Assembly (NCBI GenBank): GCA_964632845.1
Contig: CAZWDU010000015.1
Coordinates: forward strand, 1 to 42,471
Length of the DNA: 42,471 nucleotides
DNA from: JAOZHU01 sp964632845
Lineage (GTDB): Archaea; Thermoproteota; Bathyarchaeia; Bathyarchaeales; Bathycorpusculaceae
Direction: 5' to 3'
Shown in pieces: positions 1 to 7,240 of this stretch; position 1 is the first letter of the stretch; each line of letters opens with the position of its first letter. The notes beneath the pieces are model-generated. The model did not search any database. It saw nothing but the letters and a program-made list of their open reading frames with translations, and was not told where the DNA came from. The position numbers and the translations under genes were made by a program.

Positions 1-247
1 CATCTTCAGTTAGCAAGCCCATGGCTTCACGGTTCAAAAAGTCCAGCCGAGCCCTAAGAATCGTAGTTAACTGCTTGTCCTGCTCGATTGCATGTGCCCA
101 AGTATCCATCTTCTCGTAATCCTTGTAAATCGCCTTTGTTGAACATTTGAACTCTGAAGATAACGCCTGGACAACCGCGCTTAGGCCGTTCCCCATGGCG
201 ATGAGGCGAACCATCCGTTGCCGACGCCTAAAAAGAGCCTCCCTCAA
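1..247 (-). CDS. Helix-turn-helix protein, small-terminase-like (partial)
   Basis: The reading frame runs off the left edge. It starts at a TTG at 247 or an ATG at 214; the TTG gives the natural-looking sequence REALFRRRQRMVRLIAMG. The visible part contains a helix-turn-helix-like segment (VVQALSSEFKCSTKAIYKDY) followed by a charged helix with DTWAHAIEQD. This layout resembles phage small terminase or other DNA-recognition proteins. It lies 56 bases after the GNAT gene on the same strand, so it is probably the next gene of that operon. A large terminase would be expected beyond the edge, but this cannot be seen. It could instead be a plain transcription regulator. Confidence 0.55.
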   Translation of the reverse strand, partial: MREALFRRRQRMVRLIAMGNGLSAVVQALSSEFKCSTKAIYKDYEKMDTWAHAIEQDKQLTTILRARLDFLNREAMGLLTED

Positions 248-302
248 TCCACTACCCCCGAATTTTCTACCAAAAAGTAGAATCCCAGAGCAAAAGAAGA
301 AG

Positions 303-725
303 TCATAGTTTAGGTGCTCCCAAATATTCCAAGCTCACCGTCAGCCGATCTTGTGCACCGCCTGTATAGGCATGCTTCATGGACTTTTGCCAACCCCTGT
401 TGTTAATGTTCCCTCCGCGACCCGCATGTGTGATACGCCAGCCTCGTAAGCCACCGCGAATAAGCTGTGGATTGCTTGTGACAATCCGAAATGGGATATG
501 CGATTGATGCTTGTAGAACTCAGCGACGAAAGTCAAGAGTTTCCGACCGATGCCAACACCCTGATAATCGGGCAAAACCACCAGACGGCTAACACGGTTA
601 TATTCAGTTTTCATTTTGATTCTCTGCACTGCGATAAATGCAACGGGCACGCCATCTAGAAAAGCGGCAAAACAACGACAACCCACAGCCATGGATTCGT
701 TCAGATAGTGATATTGCCTAAACAC
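303..725 (-). CDS. GNAT N-acetyltransferase domain, frameshifted part of an ATPase-GNAT fusion
   Basis: A GNAT fold is indicated by the acetyl-CoA-binding segment VVLPDYQGVGIGRKLL and by the preceding strand RVSRLVVL. The GTG at 725 is the first start codon, but the open frame extends upstream to the A9 run at 782-790. The extension encodes a sensible N-terminal part of the domain (PLELQIFQVDADLWRVFRQY) that overlaps the end of the ATPase gene. The natural product is therefore probably a single ATPase-GNAT protein made by a -1 shift, or a recently broken gene. The family resembles the acetyltransferase part of COG2401 proteins. A base-modifying role is inferred from the ParB-like neighbour, not shown. 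Confidence 0.72.
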   Translation of the reverse strand: MFRQYHYLNESMAVGCRCFAAFLDGVPVAFIAVQRIKMKTEYNRVSRLVVLPDYQGVGIGRKLLTFVAEFYKHQSHIPFRIVTSNPQLIRGGLRGWRITHAGRGGNINNRGWQKSMKHAYTGGAQDRLTVSLEYLGAPKL

Positions 726-1363
726 TCGCCAAAGGTCAGCGTCAACTTGGAATATTTGGAGCTCAAGCGGCTGTCGGGTTCTTTTTTTTTACCAAACGCC
801 ATATTATCGGTATCGAGAACCCAGTCGGGCTCCAACCAATCGACGACGTCCCGGTGACATGTAACGACGATAAGTTGTTTTCCGCTTTTGCGCACTCCCT
901 TGCTTATAGCGATACAGGCCATGCGGGCAACTTCGCGGTCGATCACACTCGTGAACTCATCAAAGACTATGCGGTTTTTCTTCAGAAGCAGCGCTCGGGC
1001 AACGTCTATGCGCATTTTTTCGCCTTGACTTAGACAGGCGTAAGGCTTAAGCCAGTCAGGCGGCGACGCAAACCCGACACTGCAAAGAGTTGCAGTTATC
1101 CGGGCAACCGTCAGGTCCTCTGGAAAGTCGTCTAGAACACAGGGCGCCGAATAGGTGAAGCCGTTAACGAACTCCTGCGGGAAAAGCTTCTTAGCGATTG
1201 TCGTCTTGCCCGTTGCACTTCTGCCACAAATTACGCCAATCTGCCAAGGTTCAGTCTCAATTGGAAGGGAACCCATAAACCGCTTATCCATCTTGTCAGC
1301 GGTAATTGTGAAACTACTAGCGACGCTTTGTGCACGGAAACTGGTTGGCTTGTTCCATTCCAC
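701..1363 (-). CDS. ABC-type ATPase, N-terminal part of an ATPase-GNAT protein
   Basis: A soluble ABC ATPase of 220 residues with no membrane segments. Walker A is GRSATGKT (residues 47-54), the ABC signature is LSQGEKMRID (111-120), Walker B is RIVFDEF (131-137), and the switch histidine is H170. The GTG start overlaps the TAG stop of the ParB-like gene by one base, so the two are co-translated. After FGKKK (nine A's at 782-790) the frame continues for about 20 residues of poor sequence, while the -1 frame carries on into the GNAT domain. The family match is COG2401, the ABC-type ATPase fused to an acetyltransferase. A full-length fused relative lies at 39875-41404. Confidence 0.8.
   Translation of the reverse strand: MEWNKPTSFRAQSVASSFTITADKMDKRFMGSLPIETEPWQIGVICGRSATGKTTIAKKLFPQEFVNGFTYSAPCVLDDFPEDLTVARITATLCSVGFASPPDWLKPYACLSQGEKMRIDVARALLLKKNRIVFDEFTSVIDREVARMACIAISKGVRKSGKQLIVVTCHRDVVDWLEPDWVLDTDNMAFGKKKEPDSRLSSKYSKLTLTFGECLGNITI
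782..790 (-). other. Nine-A run joining ATPase and GNAT frames (-1 shift site)
   Basis: On the coding strand the ATPase reads GGT AAA AAA AAA GAA. A -1 slip on the A run gives AAA AGA ACC CGA CAG, leading without a stop into the GNAT domain. Lysine tRNAs on consecutive AAA codons can re-pair fully after such a slip. The site could be programmed, a biological frameshift mutation, or a homopolymer sequencing error. Confidence 0.6.
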
Positions 1364-1941
1364 TACAATGTCAAAATCCGTACATCCTCACCCCACATAT
1401 CCTTTAACTTCCCAAAACGCTCCTGTTGCTGAGGCTCATCTTTGCACTTAACGACCACTTCGAAGGAACTATCAAGAAGGGCTCCTTGCTCGTTTTCTGC
1501 GTCGTCAAGAAGCTTATCATAGCGGTCGAGACTCTCGTCAGTTATGCCTAGCACGCCTTGCAACTCCTCTTTTCCACCAGCTTCTCTTATGCGCTTGAAT
1601 TCTTGGGCGTCCAAGAGCTTATCATGTGTGCCCTTGAGTTTGTTTAAGACTTGGCGCAGGATTCGCCGATCCACATCTTCCACTGGCAGACGCAGAACGG
1701 GACCGAAAAACTCGCTGTGCTCCAAGCATACATCGACGCGCTGTTCGCCGTCCGTTAACATGCCATCTTTGTTAGTTACTATGGGGTAAATCCAGCCGAA
1801 GTCACAGAGGCTCTTCCAAGTGGACGCCTTTTGTTTCTCAGTCATCTTGTTAGGATTCTGGCCGTCCCTCTGCAGCAAGCGTAGATCCTCAACAATAACC
1901 CGATAGGCTTCCGGAATAGTAATTGCTGTTTTAGCTTCCAA
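1363..1941 (-). CDS. ParB/Srx-like nuclease-fold protein
   Basis: The frame is open upstream to 2031, but the best start is the TTG at 1941. It has an AGGAG ribosome site at 1951-1955 and avoids overlapping the next gene upstream; this gives 192 residues. The segment from about residue 45 to 85 has ParB-like features: KASTWKSLCDFGWIYPIV, then TDGEQRVDVCLEH, which resembles the family's GxxR core (here DGEQR). The C-terminal half is charged and helical. In ParB-type proteins this fold binds nucleotide or DNA. It is translationally coupled to the ATPase-GNAT genes, a pairing seen in predicted phage DNA-modification operons. The exact reaction is unknown. Confidence 0.65.
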   Translation of the reverse strand: MEAKTAITIPEAYRVIVEDLRLLQRDGQNPNKMTEKQKASTWKSLCDFGWIYPIVTNKDGMLTDGEQRVDVCLEHSEFFGPVLRLPVEDVDRRILRQVLNKLKGTHDKLLDAQEFKRIREAGGKEELQGVLGITDESLDRYDKLLDDAENEQGALLDSSFEVVVKCKDEPQQQERFGKLKDMWGEDVRILTL

Positions 1942-1952
1942 CGTTTTCGCTC

Positions 1953-2327
1953 CTAAACTTTTTTCACTAACCCACGCTTGGTTGCAAGAATACCCAGAAA
2001 CTCTGCTCCAACCGCGCTCAAAAGAACACACAAACTGTTAGACGTAATGGCATAGCTAGATGCTAACGTTCCTAAGCCCGTGAAAAACGTAATACCGCTA
2101 ATAATGGCTGCATCCATAACGGCGCTAGTCCAATCAAACTTTCCCTGCTTATCGCAATGCCCACGCATGCTAAGATGAATCTTGCCCACAAATTCGTCAT
2201 AGTTAACTTTGAGCATTGCTACATCAAACAATCCCTTCTTTGGAGTTGTCAATATAACAGTTAACATGTAAGCTGTCTTTAATGCTCCCAATTTGTTGCC
2301 ATTATTTTCTATCAATTTGAGAGCCAT
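1953..2327 (-). CDS. Hypothetical protein with a hydrophobic C-terminal half
   Basis: A 124-residue protein not recognised as a named family. The N-terminal 65 residues are mixed and basic. The C-terminal half contains two likely membrane segments, the first around AVMDAAIISGITFFTGLGTL and the second around NSLCVLLSAVGAEFLGILAT, ending in KRGLVKKV. It is the first gene of the minus-strand operon leading to the ParB-like and ATPase-GNAT genes. No ribosome site precedes the ATG. A TATA-like sequence about 45 bases upstream puts its transcription start in the 13-base palindrome at 2343-2355, so it is probably controlled from there. Confidence 0.6.
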   Translation of the reverse strand: MALKLIENNGNKLGALKTAYMLTVILTTPKKGLFDVAMLKVNYDEFVGKIHLSMRGHCDKQGKFDWTSAVMDAAIISGITFFTGLGTLASSYAITSNSLCVLLSAVGAEFLGILATKRGLVKKV

Positions 2328-2342
2328 AAAACGCTTTTTAGA

Positions 2343-2355
2343 GTAGGCAGCCTAC
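2343..2355. promoter_or_regulatory. Perfect palindrome GTAGGC-A-GCCTAC, candidate operator
   Basis: A perfect 13-base inverted repeat in the gap between divergent genes (minus 124-residue gene, plus AhpD-like gene). It sits at the predicted transcription start of the minus gene and 14 bases before the TATA-like box of the plus gene. The position suits a repressor site. Confidence 0.45.
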
Positions 2356-2368
2356 AATCACAAACAAG

Positions 2369-2374
2369 TATAAG
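2369..2374 (+). promoter_or_regulatory. TATA-like box for the AhpD-like gene
   Basis: TATAAG lies about 30 bases before the TTG start at 2405. This spacing predicts a leaderless or nearly leaderless transcript, in keeping with the lack of a ribosome site. Confidence 0.45.
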
Positions 2375-2404
2375 TTAGCCAAATAGTAAAAAACTGGTGT
2401 TTTT

Positions 2405-2788
2405 TTGTCTGAAAATGAATCTACGTTTGAGGACATGAGGAAGACTATGGGTCTTGTCCTTGATCAGTTCAAGAGGATCCCTAGTGATGTGGTTCCGCAC
2501 GAATGGGCTGAAATGAAAAAATACGGCTTTGAAGAAACAAAGATACCGGGTAAATACAAGGAGTTGATGGGATTAGCCATAGCTGCAACCATCAAATGCC
2601 CCTACTGCATGTATTTCCATACCAAAGCGGCTAAGATGAACGGAGCTACTGATGAAGAGATAGCTGAAACCGCTTTTCTTGCTCGATTCACAACAGGTTG
2701 GAGCGAAATGATACATGTAGTAGGCTTGGATCTTCAGGAATTTAAAAAACAAGTAGATCAAGCGACAGAGTACCTCTCAAAGAAATGA
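2405..2788 (+). CDS. AhpD-like / carboxymuconolactone decarboxylase family protein
   Basis: A 127-residue all-helical protein with the family redox motif CPYC (residues 65-68) and a histidine four residues on (H72), followed by AAKMNGATDEEIAE. Members of this family include AhpD-type peroxidase partners and other thiol-disulfide proteins. The TTG start is supported by the TATA box near 2370 and the absence of a leader; the next in-frame ATG would remove ten residues. It is the only plus-strand gene in the left element and looks like accessory cargo or a captured host gene. The substrate cannot be told. Confidence 0.82.
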   Translation: MSENESTFEDMRKTMGLVLDQFKRIPSDVVPHEWAEMKKYGFEETKIPGKYKELMGLAIAATIKCPYCMYFHTKAAKMNGATDEEIAETAFLARFTTGWSEMIHVVGLDLQEFKKQVDQATEYLSKK

Positions 2789-2808
2789 GAAAGACCCGCA
2801 AAACTCAA

Positions 2809-3066
2809 TCAAACATGTCCAAGAGCTACACGACGCCTATGAGACCACACGTGACGAAACGGAACCTTCAAAACCTCACCTTGCCTAACCCAACGCTTTT
2901 CAGTTACGCCAACTCGAACCTGGCGTTTCCCATCTGAATATGCGCTGGTATGCAGAAAAGTAGTTTTCGCCCGAACCTCCACTAAGCCATCTTTTACCTC
3001 GGAGAGGACCTCGACAGGATAGATGCCCTTAAAGTAAAATTGCGGGTTAGAATCAGTCTTTTGCAT
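2809..3066 (-). CDS. Hypothetical small basic protein
   Basis: An 85-residue protein preceded by a strong AGGAGG ribosome site nine bases before the ATG, which is good evidence that it is translated. It is rich in arginine and valine with a beta-like pattern (PVEVLSEVKDGLVEVRAKT) and ends in a basic stretch (HVWSHRRRVALGHV). No family is recognised. It lies downstream of the zinc-ribbon gene on the same strand within the left element. Confidence 0.55.
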   Translation of the reverse strand: MQKTDSNPQFYFKGIYPVEVLSEVKDGLVEVRAKTTFLHTSAYSDGKRQVRVGVTEKRWVRQGEVLKVPFRHVWSHRRRVALGHV

Positions 3067-3132
3067 AACTAGCTGCCTCCTCTGGGCTTGCTCACATCTG
3101 TGACTCGCCCCTCATCGATTAGAGAGCTTAGA

Positions 3133-3342
3133 TTATTTACCAGCTGAAAACCTACGTCCACAATTAGTGCAGCTATATCGTTGTACCACTCCATTAGGAG
3201 TGTAACGCTTTGCGTCTTTCCAAGTCTTGGTGCAGCCGCATAGAGGACAGACCACAACTGGCTTAGGCTGAGTTCTCTCATGCCAGAACTCCTGGGGCAA
3301 TATTTTCCCGCAATGCGGGCAGTTCATTACTTTCGGACTCAT
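3133..3342 (-). CDS. Zinc-ribbon protein, possible integrase N-terminal remnant
   Basis: A 69-residue protein with two paired-cysteine sets: CPHC (residues 8-11) and CPLC, then CTNCGRRFS near the end. A ribbon of the form C..C...G......RY.C..CG.RFS is found in archaeal transposase and integrase N-termini and in small virus proteins. It sits about 100 bases from the tRNA fragment, where an integrase would be expected. The stop after RRFSAGK leaves no catalytic domain, so it is either an independent small zinc protein or the broken start of an integrase. Confidence 0.6.
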   Translation of the reverse strand: MSPKVMNCPHCGKILPQEFWHERTQPKPVVVCPLCGCTKTWKDAKRYTPNGVVQRYSCTNCGRRFSAGK

Positions 3343-3443
3343 GTTTGCTGTCTCCTGCCAAACGAGTTACTGGAGAAGAAAAAAGGAGAGAGAAGCTGCT
3401 TAGGAACAAATTGGCGATGATTCCCTTGTAATCGACAACAGGT

Positions 3444-3471
3444 ATGGGTTCAACTCCCATCCCCAGCTCCA
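3444..3471 (+). other. 3' tRNA fragment (T arm, acceptor strand, CCA), likely attachment site
   Basis: Seen directly: T stem ATGGG (3444-3448), T loop TTCAACT (3449-3455), stem CCCAT (3456-3460), acceptor strand CCCCAGC, a U discriminator, and CCA (3469-3471). No matching 5' strand GCTGGGG lies in the 250 bases upstream, so a complete tRNA is absent. The U discriminator and a CTTGTAA stretch at 3424-3430 hint at threonine (TGT) ancestry, but the anticodon stem does not pair. Elements that integrate into tRNA genes leave such 3' ends at one junction. Confidence 0.6.
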
Positions 3472-3489
3472 ATATAAGCAGCAGCAAAA

Positions 3490-3498
3490 ATTTTATAC
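3490..3498 (+). promoter_or_regulatory. TATA-like box for the 3555 membrane-protein gene
   Basis: A T-rich ATTTTATAC element lies about 60 bases before the ATG at 3555. It leaves room for a leader of about 30 bases carrying the GGGAGAGG ribosome site at 3541. Confidence 0.4.
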
Positions 3499-3554
3499 GT
3501 CAAACGAACAACAAGTAAACCGCGGATATTGTGCTTAAAAGGGAGAGGAAATTT

Positions 3555-4124
3555 ATGACAGAAGAAACTATGCCAGAAAACGAGTCTAAAAACTGGAAGA
3601 AATTCTTAAGAAAACACTGGGGCGCAGCGGCCACATTTGTAGTAGCAGCTATTTTGGCGCTTGCTGGCGCAATTTACGTCTTTTCATGGTTTGTTGGAGA
3701 AGCCCAATCGATAGGTCTGGTGCCATCAACGTTAAGCCTGTGGTCAATGAACAACATTTTGATGTTCATTTTGCACTTGGTCTTTTGGGAACTGCTCTGC
3801 ATAGGCATCCCAGCGATTATTGGCGCAGTAGCAGGGTGGCAATGGTGGAGAAGACTGTCTGATGAGGAAAAGAAAGAATACCATCTCTTTGGCAAACGCT
3901 CGAGCACGACAAAGGGAGGAGGCGGAGTATCAGCGTTGCTGATGATTGCGTTCGCCATTAAAGTTTACTTTGACGGAAACTGGAATGTTGCTATTGCAAC
4001 TTGGACTTTTAACTATGTCGTAGATTCTATGATTTCGCTACTGGTCTGGGGTTTGATTATCTTCGGAATTCCCGCTGGCATAATAGGACTCATTTGGTTA
4101 AGTCATGAGATGAAAAAGGAATAA
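3555..4124 (+). CDS. Four-helix integral membrane protein, function unknown
   Basis: The chosen ATG at 3555 has a good ribosome site (GGGAGAGGAA, 3541-3550); the frame is open to a GTG at 3531. The 189-residue protein has a charged N-terminus (NWKKFLRKH) and four predicted membrane segments, near residues 25-45, 65-95, 130-145 and 160-180. A soluble loop (RRLSDEEKKEYHLFGKRSS) and a glycine run separate the two pairs. No catalytic motif is visible. It is the first clear host gene after the tRNA fragment and has its own promoter. Confidence 0.7.
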   Translation: MTEETMPENESKNWKKFLRKHWGAAATFVVAAILALAGAIYVFSWFVGEAQSIGLVPSTLSLWSMNNILMFILHLVFWELLCIGIPAIIGAVAGWQWWRRLSDEEKKEYHLFGKRSSTTKGGGGVSALLMIAFAIKVYFDGNWNVAIATWTFNYVVDSMISLLVWGLIIFGIPAGIIGLIWLSHEMKKE

Positions 4125-4368
4125 CAGAATTTCTGAATCATGCATCAAGAATGGAGAATTGCGGGTGACATCGGTACTGGTAAGGGAGTTATATTCCTGT
4201 CGCCAGTTCTTCTGTTCCTGTTGAAAAATAAATGGGCAACTTTCCGCTGTTTTTGGTTATTTCTGGTTGCTGACGGTGGTTTATCTCAAGTTGGCGGGTT
4301 CACTGCTCATCTTCAACTGGAATGGCAAGTTTAATAAGCGGCAACAGTCAACGTGCTACTTGGTTTCT
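4125..4368 (+). promoter_or_regulatory. Intergenic region with TATA-like box near 4329
   Basis: A 244-base gap. A 64-codon open frame starting at 4140 has no ribosome site or sensible composition and is not called. TTTAATAAG (about 4329-4337) lies some 35 bases before the ATG at 4369 and is a plausible promoter giving a short or absent leader. Confidence 0.4.
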
Positions 4369-5010
4369 ATGGGTAAAAAACTTGCACTGACGATCGCTTT
4401 GTTGATTGTTCTCGCAGTTTTGGTTTCAATTGTTGTTGCAACCGAGGTTTCCGTGGGAGTGAAAGCAGGCGATTGGATAGAGTATCAAGTGACTTACACG
4501 GGTGTTCCTCCTGAAGGGCATGCTGTTGCGTGGGCTAGAATGGATGTTGTTAGTGTTCAAGGAAAAGACATTAGCCTTGCCATCGCGGCGAAATTGTCCA
4601 ATGGAACGTGGCTGAATGAAACGGTGGCTTTGAACTTGGAGACGGGGCAGCTTGGAGACGATTTCATAGTCCCTGCAAACCTGAACAGCGACGACACGTT
4701 CTTTGATACGCGACATGGAAACATAACTATCAGCGGCGTTGAAGAGAAAACTTATGCTGGTGCCAAGCGTACAGTCATGAGCGGAGCCACAGCGCAGACT
4801 ACGTATTACTGGGATAAAGCTACAGGCGTGCTGGTTGAAGGAACCTCTACATACGCTGATTTTACCATGTACACGAAAGTGGATAAGACGAACATGTGGC
4901 AAGCTCAGGAGACTGGGCTAGATTCAACTATCGTTTACGCGCTTGGGCTATTGATTGCTGTGGTGATAGTAACGGCAATAGCATTTTTCGTTATGCGCCA
5001 AAAGAAATGA
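4369..5010 (+). CDS. Surface protein with N- and C-terminal membrane anchors
   Basis: The ATG at 4369 begins a typical signal or anchor sequence (GKKLALTIALLIVLAVLV). About 150 extracellular residues of beta-rich sequence follow (VGVKAGDWIEYQVTYTG), with several N-x-S/T glycosylation sites. A C-terminal membrane helix (IVYALGLLIAVVIVTAIAFF) ends in MRQKK. The KAGDWIEYQV opening is common in exported archaeal proteins of unknown function. The open frame extends upstream, but the signal peptide and TATA box fix the start here. Confidence 0.75.
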   Translation: MGKKLALTIALLIVLAVLVSIVVATEVSVGVKAGDWIEYQVTYTGVPPEGHAVAWARMDVVSVQGKDISLAIAAKLSNGTWLNETVALNLETGQLGDDFIVPANLNSDDTFFDTRHGNITISGVEEKTYAGAKRTVMSGATAQTTYYWDKATGVLVEGTSTYADFTMYTKVDKTNMWQAQETGLDSTIVYALGLLIAVVIVTAIAFFVMRQKK

Positions 5011-5174
5011 AGCCACGCTTATCACGAGAGTTAAAGCGTTATTCTACGTGCTTTTCCAGTTTCTGTGACTGAATGCCGCAAGTGAAGGCGAAAAACATGA
5101 TGCAGTATCAGTTTTTGCGAGGTAATTTTTAATTACTTCCTTTTGGTAGAGATAGTCTGGTCTGAGGAATAATA

Positions 5175-6239
5175 ATGGTCAAGTTAGATTTCGGCGGTAT
5201 AATAGAAAATGTCATAACCCGACAAGAATTCACCTTAGAACAAGCCCAAAAAACTCTGAAAAACGAAGTTGTCGCTACACTTGGGTACGGCATCCAAGGC
5301 CACGCTCAATCGCTTAACATGCGAGACAACGGCATCAAAGTAATCATAGGACAAGAAAACAGCGGCGTACACAAACCTTACTACGATTTAGCCGTCAAAG
5401 ACGGCTGGGTTCCAGGCGAAAACTTATTTTCGATGGAAGAAGCCGCACGGCGAGGCACAATTAAACAGTTTCTGCTCACTGACGCGGGACAAAGAGAAAC
5501 ATGGCCAATAGTCAAAGGCACACTGAAAGAAGGTGATGCATTATACTTTTCACATGGCTTCTCAATTGTTTACGGAAAAATCACGGGTGTTGTTCCGCCA
5601 AAGAATATTGACGTAATTATGGTTGCGCCGAAAGGCTCAGGAACATCCGTGCGGCGAAATTTTGTGGCGGGAAGCGGAATAAACAGCAGCTTCGCCGTTC
5701 ACCAAGACTACACGGGCAAGGCAATGGACCGAGTGAAAGCCATGGGCATAGCTATCGGTTCAGGCTACCTGTTTCCAACAACGTTTGAGAAAGAAGTTTT
5801 CAGCGACTTGACAGGTGAACGCGGCGTTTTGATGGGCGCTTTAGCTGGGGTGATGGAAGCCCAATACAACTGCTTGCGCGAGCGCGGTCACAGTCCAAGC
5901 GAAGCGTTTAACGAAACCGTGGAGGAGCTTACACAAAGTTTGATTAGGCTGGTGGATGAGAATGGCATGGACTGGATGTTCTGCAACTGCAGCGAAACTG
6001 CACGCATAGGTGCACTTAGGTGGAGAGAACGCTTCCGCGACTGCACAAAACCATTGTTTGATTCGCTTTATGAGCTGGTGGTTGCTGGAGAAGAAACACG
6101 CATTGTTCTGGAACGCAGCGCAGAGCCAGATTACAGGCAGAAGCTTGCTGACGAGTTGAAGGCTATGGGTAATTCTGAGATGTGGCGTGCAGGCGCTACG
6201 GTGCGCTCTTTGAGGCCTGAAAGGCAAAAGCCCAAGTAA
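5175..6239 (+). CDS. ilvC: Ketol-acid reductoisomerase (fungal-type)
   Basis: Catalyses the isomerisation and NADPH-dependent reduction of acetolactate or acetohydroxybutyrate in valine, leucine and isoleucine synthesis. The 354 residues include the Rossmann motif GYGIQGHAQ (37-45), VAPKGSG, and a knotted helical C-terminal domain with RGHSPSEAFNETVEE and ENGMDWMFCNCSETARIGAL. These last segments are close in style to yeast Ilv5 and unlike the usual short archaeal class I enzyme. No other branched-chain gene is adjacent. The ATG is preceded by GAGGAATAATA at 5164-5174. Confidence 0.95.
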   Translation: MVKLDFGGIIENVITRQEFTLEQAQKTLKNEVVATLGYGIQGHAQSLNMRDNGIKVIIGQENSGVHKPYYDLAVKDGWVPGENLFSMEEAARRGTIKQFLLTDAGQRETWPIVKGTLKEGDALYFSHGFSIVYGKITGVVPPKNIDVIMVAPKGSGTSVRRNFVAGSGINSSFAVHQDYTGKAMDRVKAMGIAIGSGYLFPTTFEKEVFSDLTGERGVLMGALAGVMEAQYNCLRERGHSPSEAFNETVEELTQSLIRLVDENGMDWMFCNCSETARIGALRWRERFRDCTKPLFDSLYELVVAGEETRIVLERSAEPDYRQKLADELKAMGNSEMWRAGATVRSLRPERQKPK

Positions 6240-6541
6240 AGCTTCGGCACTAGTGCTGGGGAAACCATACCCTTTTTTATATAAAGCATTTATTGCCCGA
6301 TTGCAAATATCGTACAGTCTATTTATCTCAATTTCGCAGCTTTTCAGAATTTGATGCTGGAACGACCTGCGCATTCGCCAAAAGTATCTTGTCTATCGTT
6401 TGATGAAGTGGCTTTTCTGTATGCAAACGCTGAAAATTTCTTCAGGGAGACATCTTTCAGGGTAAGTATAGTTTTTCCTTTTCTCGTCAAGGTTCCTCCA
6501 TTATAACTCTGCTTGAGAAGCGGCAGGAAGCATTTTTATGG
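6240..6541. other. Intergenic region, no gene seen
   Basis: About 300 bases between the convergent ilvC and methyltransferase genes. It contains an AT-rich TTTTTTATATAAAG stretch near 6273-6286 that could act as a terminator or a promoter. No start with a ribosome site and no stable long hairpin was found. Confidence 0.4.
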
Positions 6542-7240
6542 TTAATTTTTTCTTCTTATTACGTAGAGGTCGATGATGATTTCGCTTCTTGTTTTGGTGT
6601 GGAAATCAAACATGTGCGGGATAGTCATCAGCATTGCGTAAACTGCTTCGATTCTTCCGCTGTGCGCTTCCACGAACCGCGCAATAAACGGTGAAGCCTT
6701 AACTTGTAGCAACCCAGCGTTTCTCCTAAGCCGCTTCATCAGCGGTTCGTCGGTAAAAGGATGATTATGCAGCGAATACACCGAATCAGCGACTTGCAAG
6801 GCTTTTTCCAGAAAAACTCTGTCAGCACCACGTTTTTGCACTCCAAAAGGCGGATTCTGCAACACGGTGTCAAACTTTCCAGCTACCGCGTTAATGTCGC
6901 CTGCAACCCACTCCACCTTAGTTTCGAAACCTAGTTTTGCCGAGTTTTCCGCGGCAAACTTCACCGCCAACCTGTCGATATCTATGCCCACAGCGGATTC
7001 GGCGCCTATAAATGCACTACCCAGCGCAAGTCTACCCGTGCCACAGCCCAAGTCTAAAACCCGTTTGCCTGCGATGTCGCCGTATGTGTAGGCTGCTAGA
7101 TACAGCATTGTAGCTGCTACAGACTCCGACGTTGTATACTGCTCCAACTGCACGTTCGGTGAAGGATGCGGCTTGATTTGAGATAGAAACAGTTCTAAGT
7201 CTAGTTTTCGAGCAAGCCGTTTTTGAGCAAGGTTTCCCAT
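6542..7240 (-). CDS. METTL5-like N6-adenine rRNA methyltransferase
   Basis: A class I SAM-dependent methyltransferase of 232 residues. The SAM loop is LDLGCGTGR (62-70), the acidic ribose contact is GIDID (85-89), and the catalytic motif is NPPFG (129-133). The compact single-domain build with an N-terminal KRLARKL helix matches the METTL5 group, which makes m6A in small-subunit rRNA in eukaryotes. Archaeal members probably do the same. It overlaps the end of dph2 by 40 bases, which indicates coupled translation with another gene of the protein-synthesis apparatus. Confidence 0.85.
   Translation of the reverse strand: MGNLAQKRLARKLDLELFLSQIKPHPSPNVQLEQYTTSESVAATMLYLAAYTYGDIAGKRVLDLGCGTGRLALGSAFIGAESAVGIDIDRLAVKFAAENSAKLGFETKVEWVAGDINAVAGKFDTVLQNPPFGVQKRGADRVFLEKALQVADSVYSLHNHPFTDEPLMKRLRRNAGLLQVKASPFIARFVEAHSGRIEAVYAMLMTIPHMFDFHTKTRSEIIIDLYVIRRKN

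Noticed and set aside
3278..3487. Minus-strand frame reading through the tRNA fragment, containing GMGVEPIPVVDYKG.
   Set aside because: This is the complement of the T arm and acceptor strand, a common false gene over tRNA ends.
4140..4334. 64-codon frame in the gap after the four-helix membrane protein.
   Set aside because: No ribosome site, hydrophobic and tryptophan-rich by chance, and it overlaps the promoter of the next gene.
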